Assembly (NCBI GenBank): GCA_023436945.1
Contig: JAEZHG010000135.1
Coordinates: 1-28,247 of the forward strand
DNA length: 28,247 nt
Direction of reading: 5' to 3'
Origin: Pseudomonadota bacterium
GTDB taxonomy: Bacteria > Pseudomonadota > Alphaproteobacteria > Caulobacterales > Caulobacteraceae
The notes beneath the pieces were generated by a model. It saw nothing but the letters and a program-made list of their open reading frames with translations. It ran no database searches and was not told the DNA's origin. Shown here in pieces: positions 23,889-28,247 of this stretch; positions within the stretch are counted from its first letter, which is position 1, and each line of letters starts with the position of its first letter. Position numbers and translations under genes: made by a program.

Positions 23889-24812
23889 TCAGTTTTTGCG
23901 TGCAAGAGGATGCTTTGCTTGCACAACCTGCGCGAGGCGGTCTGTCGCGACGTGGGTATAGATTTGAGTTGTCGAAATATCGGCGTGCCCAAGCAGGGTT
24001 TGCACAACGCGCAGATCGGCTCCGCCTTCCAACAGGTGCGTGGCAAAGGCATGGCGCAGAACGTGGGGGCTGATGCGTTCCGGGTCGATATTTGCGGCCA
24101 GCGCGGCCTCATCCAGAAGCTGGGCAAAGCGGCGGGGCGTCAGGTGGCCGGACTTGCCGTGCGACGGGAACAACCAAGGGCTGGGTGCGGGGCTGGTGGC
24201 TTTCTTTCCCTTGGCCGTTTCTTTCGGCGCATCGCGCACGGCCAGCCAAGCCTTGATCGCCTCGCGTGCTGAGCCATTGAGAGGCACGAGGCGCTCTTTA
24301 TTGCCCTTGCCGCGAACGATCAGATAGGCAGGATCGCGTTGAACGGCCTCAAGTTTTAGAGCCAGAAGCTCTGACACCCGCATTCCCGAGGCATAGGCCA
24401 TCTCGACCAGCGCCATCAGGCGAAGTCCGGCGGCGCTGTCCTTGGCGGCAATCGTTGCCAGAAGTCGCTCGACCTCTTCGCGGCTGAGGCTGCGGGGCAG
24501 GGGGCGGCCTTGTTTCGGGGCGTCAAGGCGTCGTGAAGGATCGTCCTCGCGCCACCCCTCGCCAATGGCAAAGCGATAGAACTGGCGTACCGAGGCGCGC
24601 CTGCGGGCGGCGGTGGCGGCGGATAGGCCGCGTTTGGAGAGGTCCGCGAACCAACCCTCGATATCTTCCTGACCTGCTTTCAGCAGACCTCCGGCATGGC
24701 CCAAATGAAGCTCGGCATCGGCCAAATCACGTCCGTATGCGGCAAGAGTATGCGGCGAAGCATCCCGCTCTACGGACATCATCTCCAGAAAGGCTTCGAT
24801 TTGTGGCGTCAT
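23889..24812 (-). CDS. xerD: Tyrosine recombinase XerD
   Basis: XerD with XerC resolves chromosome dimers at the dif site near the terminus. The 307-residue product has an N-terminal SAM-like domain (SPHTLAAYGRDL) and a catalytic domain with Arg145 in ASGMRVSELL, Lys169 in RGKGNKERLVP, His250/Arg253 in SPHVLRHAFATHLL, His276 in LLGHADISTTQIYTHV and Tyr285. The Arg-to-Lys spacing (24) equals that in E. coli XerD. XerC is very similar; XerD is favoured by overall length and by the xerD-accA and divergent aroK neighbourhood known in alphaproteobacteria. The start at 24812 gives the family-like N-terminus. It is a housekeeping recombinase; nothing nearby suggests an integrase of a mobile element. 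Confidence 0.92.
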   Translation of the reverse strand: MTPQIEAFLEMMSVERDASPHTLAAYGRDLADAELHLGHAGGLLKAGQEDIEGWFADLSKRGLSAATAARRRASVRQFYRFAIGEGWREDDPSRRLDAPKQGRPLPRSLSREEVERLLATIAAKDSAAGLRLMALVEMAYASGMRVSELLALKLEAVQRDPAYLIVRGKGNKERLVPLNGSAREAIKAWLAVRDAPKETAKGKKATSPAPSPWLFPSHGKSGHLTPRRFAQLLDEAALAANIDPERISPHVLRHAFATHLLEGGADLRVVQTLLGHADISTTQIYTHVATDRLAQVVQAKHPLARKN

Positions 24813-24847
24813 TGATGCCCTTGGGGGTGTGGAGGTCGTTCTTACGT

Positions 24848-24904
24848 GTATAGAAGAGGGCGTTAAGAACATGAACTGCGCTGCTTCGCCCGATTCTTCT
24901 ATAC
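24848..24904. repeat. 10-bp inverted repeat bracketing the aroK start
   Basis: GTATAGAAGA (24848-24857) and TCTTCTATAC (24895-24904) are perfect inverted copies separated by 37 bases that contain the aroK ribosome site and start codon. The left arm runs into the ribosome site GAGGG. It could form an mRNA hairpin or serve as two operator half-sites. The right arm lies inside the nonconserved first codons of aroK. Confidence 0.6.
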
Positions 24905-25440
24905 TGAGCCTGAACCGCACCATCGCCCTTGTCGGCTTGATGGGCGTGGGCAAGTCCACCGTGGGCCGACGTCTGGCCTCACGGCTTTGTCTGCCGTTTG
25001 CAGATGGCGATCACGAAATCGAATCGGCGGCTGGCATGACTGTCAGCGAGATTTTCACCAGCCGTGGCGAGAACGAGTTCCGCGCTGGTGAGGCTCGCGT
25101 GATGAAACGCCTGCTGGAAGGGCCACCCATTGTGCTGGCGACCGGAGGCGGTGCGATGATGAACGCTGAGACTCGTGCCCTGCTAAAGAAGCACGCTGTC
25201 ACGGTTTGGATGCGGGCTGATCTGGATGTGATCGCCGAGCGTGTGGGCCGCCGCGATACGCGCCCGCTATTACGCGGCCGCAACACGCTGGAAGTGCTGC
25301 GTGAACTGGCTGACAAACGCTATCCCATCTATGCCGAGGCGGACCTGACGGTCGATGTCGGTGTGGGATCGCACGGTGCGGCCGTGGAACTGATGTTGAA
25401 CGAACTGAGACGCTACGCTCAGGCAAGGACGAGTTCATGA
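24871..25440 (+). CDS. aroK: Shikimate kinase
   Basis: AroK phosphorylates shikimate with ATP in the chorismate pathway. The 189-residue product has Walker A GLMGVGKST (22-30), the shikimate-binding FADGDHEIE with Asp45 and Asp47, the motif ATGGGAMM (90-97) and the lid with RDTRPLL. The ATG at 24871 is chosen because GAGGG lies 11 bases upstream and the conserved core begins 13 residues later; a longer reading from 24829 has a weaker site. An inverted repeat brackets the start (see separate entry). The stop overlaps the aroB start (ATGA), so the two enzymes are coupled. It diverges from xerD with a 58-base gap. Confidence 0.94.
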   Translation: MNCAASPDSSILSLNRTIALVGLMGVGKSTVGRRLASRLCLPFADGDHEIESAAGMTVSEIFTSRGENEFRAGEARVMKRLLEGPPIVLATGGGAMMNAETRALLKKHAVTVWMRADLDVIAERVGRRDTRPLLRGRNTLEVLRELADKRYPIYAEADLTVDVGVGSHGAAVELMLNELRRYAQARTSS

Positions 25441-26543
25441 CCACTGCGATTCAGGTCGAAGGCGGCGCATTCGCGCCATACCAGGTTGTGGTGGGGCGCG
25501 ATCTTCTGGCAACGCTCGGTTCGGTCGTCAGCGCATACAAACCGACCCGAACGGTCGTCATCAGCGACGAGACCGTGGCGGCAATCCATGGTGCGGCGGC
25601 TATCGCTTCGCTGGAAGCTGCGAACATCCCCACCAATCTGGTGACCGTTCCTGCTGGAGAGGCGTCAAAGAGCTTCACCTATCTGGAACAGATTCTGGAT
25701 CGACTGATCGCGCTGGGTTTGGACCGCAAGTCATTGGTAATTGCGCTGGGCGGCGGTGTGATCGGCGATCTGGCCGGTCTGGCTGCGGCGCTGTTCATGC
25801 GCGGGATTGATTTCATTCAGGTGCCGACGACCCTGCTGGCACAGGTGGATTCCTCGGTCGGCGGCAAGACGGCGATTGATACGCCGCGTGGCAAGAACCT
25901 GATCGGAGCTTTCCATCAGCCCCGGCGCGTGCTGGCCGACATTTCGGTTCTGGCGACACTTCCTGTGCGTCAGGTGCGATCGGGCTGGGCCGAGGTGCTC
26001 AAGCACGGCCTGATCTGTGACGCGCCATTCTTTGACTGGCTGGGCGGCGAGGGGGCCGTTGGTGCATCAGGCGATGCCGATGCTCTGGAGCGGGCAGTCA
26101 TCCGCTCGGTCCAGATCAAGGCACAGGTTGTCGGTGAGGACGAAAAGGAAGCGGGCCGTCGTGCCTTGCTGAACCTCGGCCACACCTTCGGGCATGCGCT
26201 GGAGGTCGAGGTCGGTTTTGACAACACCCTGACCCACGGAGAGGCGGTTGCTATCGGTTGCGCCATGGCGTTCCGTTATTCGGCGCGTCTTGGACTGTGC
26301 TCGGCAGACGAGGCGAAACGTGTCGAGGATGGCATCCGTGCGGCGGGCCTTCCTTCGCGTGTTCGCGACGTTAACCACAGCTTCGATGCGCCAACTCTTC
26401 TTGCCCGAATGGCGGGAGACAAGAAGGCCGAGGGCGGTCGCCTGACCTTGATCCTCGCCCACGGGATCGGGCAGGCCTTTGTGACCAAGGACATCGACGC
26501 CGATGATGTTCTGGCCTTCCTTGAAAGCGAAATCCTGCTGTGA
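25437..26543 (+). CDS. aroB: 3-dehydroquinate synthase
   Basis: AroB converts DAHP to 3-dehydroquinate, the second step of the shikimate pathway, using NAD and a divalent metal. The 368-residue product shows VPAGEASKSF, the NAD-binding GGGVIGDLAGLAAALFMRG, TTLLAQVDSSVGGKTAID, KNLIGAFHQP, WAEVLKHGLI and the metal-binding NLGHTFGHALE with a later HGEAVAIG. Length and motifs are normal. It starts within the aroK stop (ATGA), the classical aroK-aroB operon, and its own stop overlaps the next start (GTGA). Confidence 0.96.
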   Translation: MTTAIQVEGGAFAPYQVVVGRDLLATLGSVVSAYKPTRTVVISDETVAAIHGAAAIASLEAANIPTNLVTVPAGEASKSFTYLEQILDRLIALGLDRKSLVIALGGGVIGDLAGLAAALFMRGIDFIQVPTTLLAQVDSSVGGKTAIDTPRGKNLIGAFHQPRRVLADISVLATLPVRQVRSGWAEVLKHGLICDAPFFDWLGGEGAVGASGDADALERAVIRSVQIKAQVVGEDEKEAGRRALLNLGHTFGHALEVEVGFDNTLTHGEAVAIGCAMAFRYSARLGLCSADEAKRVEDGIRAAGLPSRVRDVNHSFDAPTLLARMAGDKKAEGGRLTLILAHGIGQAFVTKDIDADDVLAFLESEILL

Positions 26544-27133
26544 AGATCACGTCTCAAGTTCTTGAAAATAAAGTGGTTCGATTGGAGCCATTTACGCCGG
26601 AACTTAGAGACGAGGTACAGAACGCCCTGAACCATGACCCTCAGGCATGGGCGGATATGGTGGGCGCGGCCTATGGTCAGTATTTCGAACCATGGTGGAA
26701 TACGGCGCTTAGTGCCGCCGCCAGCGGTTCGCGAATTCCATTCGCGGTCAGGCGTAAATCAGATGGCTTGGTGGTCGGTACGACCAGCCTCTATGAAATC
26801 AGGCCGGAGCATCGCCGCTGCGAGATCGGCTCGACTTTTTACATGCCCGAAGCGCGTGGATCAGCGATCAACCCATCATGCAAATTGCTGTTGCTGACCC
26901 ATGCCTTTGAAAGCGGGGCGGTGCGGGTCGAAATCATCACCGATGCGATAAACGCGGCCAGTCAGGCCGCTATTCGCAAGATGGGCGCGACCTATGAAGG
27001 CACTCTGCGCAAACATAAGGCCACGTGGACCGGACGCATGCGCGACACGGTCCAGTTCGCCATTCTGGTGGATGAGGAATGGCCGAACGTGAAGCGCGGT
27101 CTGGAAGAGCGGATCGCCAAGCTTACCGCTTAA
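26540..27133 (+). CDS. GNAT acetyltransferase, RimJ/RimL type
   Basis: The 197-residue product resembles the RimJ/RimL/SpeG branch of GNAT enzymes, which transfer acetyl from acetyl-CoA to protein N-termini or small amines. It begins with VVRLEPFTPELRDEV, a typical opening. It continues with FAVRRKSDGLVVGTTSLYEI, the RRCEIGSTFYMPEARGS strand-loop that precedes the CoA site, INPSCKLLLLTHAFE, and ASQAAIRKMGATYEGTLRKH near the end. The CoA loop is less canonical than the usual Q/RxxGxG/A: it reads ARGSAINPSCK. The GTG at 26540 overlaps the aroB stop (GTGA), so it is coupled to aroB though not obviously part of the pathway. Substrate unknown. It ends 4 bases before a convergent gene. Confidence 0.87.
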   Translation: MKITSQVLENKVVRLEPFTPELRDEVQNALNHDPQAWADMVGAAYGQYFEPWWNTALSAAASGSRIPFAVRRKSDGLVVGTTSLYEIRPEHRRCEIGSTFYMPEARGSAINPSCKLLLLTHAFESGAVRVEIITDAINAASQAAIRKMGATYEGTLRKHKATWTGRMRDTVQFAILVDEEWPNVKRGLEERIAKLTA

Positions 27134-27137
27134 TGGC

Positions 27138-27557
27138 CTAGTCGACCGCGCGGCAATCGGTCTTGTTGGTGTTGTCGGTCTGCCAAGTGGCCGTAGTGCC
27201 CTTGCCGCGCAGTTCAACCGTGCCTGAGCGATACCAGATGCCGCTGGCAGCCTGTTGCTGCATCAGATCGTGGGCCAGCCCGTCAGAGGTGCGAACGGTC
27301 GCCATACGGCGCGGGTTATCGAAATCGACCGTCAGACGCGTGCTGTTGGTGCAGATGTACATGGCGCGAATGGTCTGGTTCATCGCGTTTTCTTGAAGTT
27401 CCGCTCCCGTGCGCCTTTGGGCGGTCTGGGCCTCGATGGCGCGTCGCTCGACGGCAGAGCTGTCATTGGTCACGGGTGTGGTCTCGTGAATCTCACAGGC
27501 TGAAAGCAACAAAGCGGAGGCTGTGGTCGCCCCCACGACAATACCGTTAACTTTCAT
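27138..27557 (-). CDS. MliC-like lipoprotein (lysozyme inhibitor family)
   Basis: The 139-residue product has a lipoprotein signal peptide with lipobox LLSAC, Cys21 being the lipidated residue. Residue +2 is Glu, not Asp, so outer membrane sorting through the Lol system is expected. The C-terminal part (about 70-137) fits the MliC/PliC domain: IRAMYICTN, LTVDFDNPRRMATV, LMQQQAASGIWYRSGTVELRGKG (quoted by its core AASGIWY and RGKG) and a final DCRA. The two Cys could form the family disulfide, and the Ser and Lys of the two lysozyme-contacting loops seem present. Family members inhibit c-type lysozyme. The start at 27557 fits the signal peptide; 27566 is an alternative. The fit is by pattern only. 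Confidence 0.72.
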   Translation of the reverse strand: MKVNGIVVGATTASALLLSACEIHETTPVTNDSSAVERRAIEAQTAQRRTGAELQENAMNQTIRAMYICTNSTRLTVDFDNPRRMATVRTSDGLAHDLMQQQAASGIWYRSGTVELRGKGTTATWQTDNTNKTDCRAVD

Positions 27558-27607
27558 GACCCGCATTTCTTTCTGCTGCGCCCCGGGGCAGTTGGACACT
27601 AACGAGG

Positions 27608-28087
27608 TTAACTCTTTGGAGTTCCCTTGTTACGACGAGATCTGAAGAAGCTTTTCAGCATGCCGGCTGCGGTTTCGGCCTGAATTCCGGCGTGGGTTTC
27701 GGGACGCCAGTGGCAGGTGGGCTGTTCGAAGAATTTTGGACCGTTTTTGACGGCTCCGCCCTTCACATCATCCGCACCCCAGACGACACGCCCGATGCGG
27801 GCATGGCTGATGGCACCGGCGCACATGGCACATGGTTCCAGCGTTACATACAAAGTTAGGTCTGTGAGACGATAATTCTCTAAAGTCTTAGCTGCGTCGC
27901 GCAACGCTATGATTTCAGCGTGTGCAGTCGGATCATGGCTTGTGATTGGGCAATTTTGCCCTTTACCTATCACTTCGCCGGTTTTTTCGTCCACAATCAC
28001 TGCGCCGACAGGCACCTCGCCGGCTTCCGCCGCCGCTTGCGCCAAATCGAGCGCCATGCTCATGAACCGCTCATCATGGATCGCCAT
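27608..28087 (-). CDS. tadA: tRNA adenosine(34) deaminase
   Basis: TadA converts adenosine 34 of tRNA-Arg(ACG) to inosine so that it reads several Arg codons. The 159-residue product has the zinc and catalytic motifs AHAEIIAL (His56, Glu58) and LEPCAMCAGA (Cys86, Cys89), plus GEVPVGAVIV and a C-terminal basic tail KSFFRSRRNK. The start at 28087 aligns best with other TadA proteins (a short N-terminus before MALDLAQ). It overlaps the divergent gene's start by 12 bases; a start at 28063 would avoid this. It lies 50 bases before the MliC-like gene on the same strand. Confidence 0.94.
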   Translation of the reverse strand: MAIHDERFMSMALDLAQAAAEAGEVPVGAVIVDEKTGEVIGKGQNCPITSHDPTAHAEIIALRDAAKTLENYRLTDLTLYVTLEPCAMCAGAISHARIGRVVWGADDVKGGAVKNGPKFFEQPTCHWRPETHAGIQAETAAGMLKSFFRSRRNKGTPKS

Positions 28088-28247
28088 AACCGAGACAACG
28101 ACAAGAAGCCCCGCGCCCGTCAAGACGACGGCCCGCGTGGTCCCCGTAAATTCGCCGATAAGGGCCCGAAATTCGGCTCCGGTGACAATAAAGACCGCAA
28201 GTTCGACGACCGCGGCCCCCGTTCGCGCGATGAGAATCGCCCGACTT
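28076..28247 (+). CDS. Start of a basic, low-complexity protein; likely pseudouridine synthase
   Basis: A reading frame opens at ATG 28076 and stays open to the window end (57 codons). It encodes a highly charged stretch rich in Arg, Lys, Asp, Gly and Pro (MDRHNRDNDKKPRARQDDGP ... KFADKGPKFGSGDNKDRKF). In alphaproteobacteria tadA often lies divergent from an RluB/RsuA-type 23S rRNA pseudouridine synthase whose N-terminus carries such a disordered basic extension, so that is the best guess; the catalytic part is outside the window. The start overlaps the tadA start region by up to 12 bases. It is supported by codon use (CGC/CGT, GAC, GGC) and by the absence of stops. Confidence 0.6.
   Translation, partial: MDRHNRDNDKKPRARQDDGPRGPRKFADKGPKFGSGDNKDRKFDDRGPRSRDENRPT

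Noticed and set aside
23889..24812. XerD considered as integrase of a mobile element
   Set aside because: It is of housekeeping length, lies next to accA and aroK, and no att sites, tRNA or cargo genes are seen.

Overview
The window is a chromosomal segment of an alphaproteobacterium, most likely a Caulobacteraceae member. An Asticcacaulis-like genome would fit the fairly high but not extreme G+C. This placement rests on gene order remembered for the family (nuoLMN-birA-coaX-rnj ... DUF1467-proS-lolC-lolD), on the short alphaproteobacterial ProS, on the CoaX start [11 protein letters not shown], on rplM-rpsI followed by a type 2 argC, and on a divergent DnaJ-like/bolA pair. No search could be run. 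Nearly all of the sequence codes for recognisable proteins. No tRNA, rRNA, CRISPR array, insertion sequence, phage gene or toxin-antitoxin pair was seen, and no gap between genes exceeds 200 bases.

Layout. 1-7166 (+): the end of the complex I operon (nuoL 3' end, nuoM, nuoN), then tightly packed birA, coaX, rnj (RNase J) and a small DUF3088-like gene. 7179-7535 (-): a small tautomerase of the CHMI family. 7622-11375 (+): a DUF1467 membrane protein, proS, lolC and lolD. As sequenced, proS has no stop at its expected end and runs 184 bases into lolC. 11376-11566: the longest gap, with two identical 14-bp palindromes 22 bp apart and a terminator-like leader hairpin before rplM. 11567-13617 (+): rplM, rpsI, a terminator, argC and a two-way terminator. 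13696-15431 (-): cobS and a DnaJ-domain protein. 15478-21672 (+): bolA, a hybrid histidine kinase, an MscS channel, a threonine-aldolase-like enzyme and an Atm1-type ABC exporter. 21669-24812 (-): xerD, accA, a response regulator and a coupled small helical protein resembling a degenerate Hpt domain. 24871-27133 (+): aroK, aroB and a GNAT acetyltransferase, chained by 4-base overlaps. 27138-28087 (-): an MliC-like lipoprotein and tadA. 28076 to the end (+): the start of a basic, low-complexity protein, probably an RNA-modifying enzyme.

Functional themes are respiration (Nuo), cofactor attachment and synthesis (BirA, CoaX), fatty acid synthesis (AccA, whose complex needs biotin from BirA), envelope biogenesis (LolCD, with an MliC-like lipoprotein as a likely client), translation and RNA metabolism (ProS, L13, S9, TadA, RNase J), amino acid synthesis (ArgC, AroK, AroB), metal or Fe-S/thiol handling (BolA, Atm1-like exporter) and signalling.

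No dramatic new system is evident. The points most worth a second look are the lost proS stop, the tandem palindromes and leader hairpin before rplM, the mscS start codon buried in a hairpin, the response regulator/pseudo-Hpt pair, the inverted repeat around the aroK start, and non-consensus residues in NuoM and BirA.
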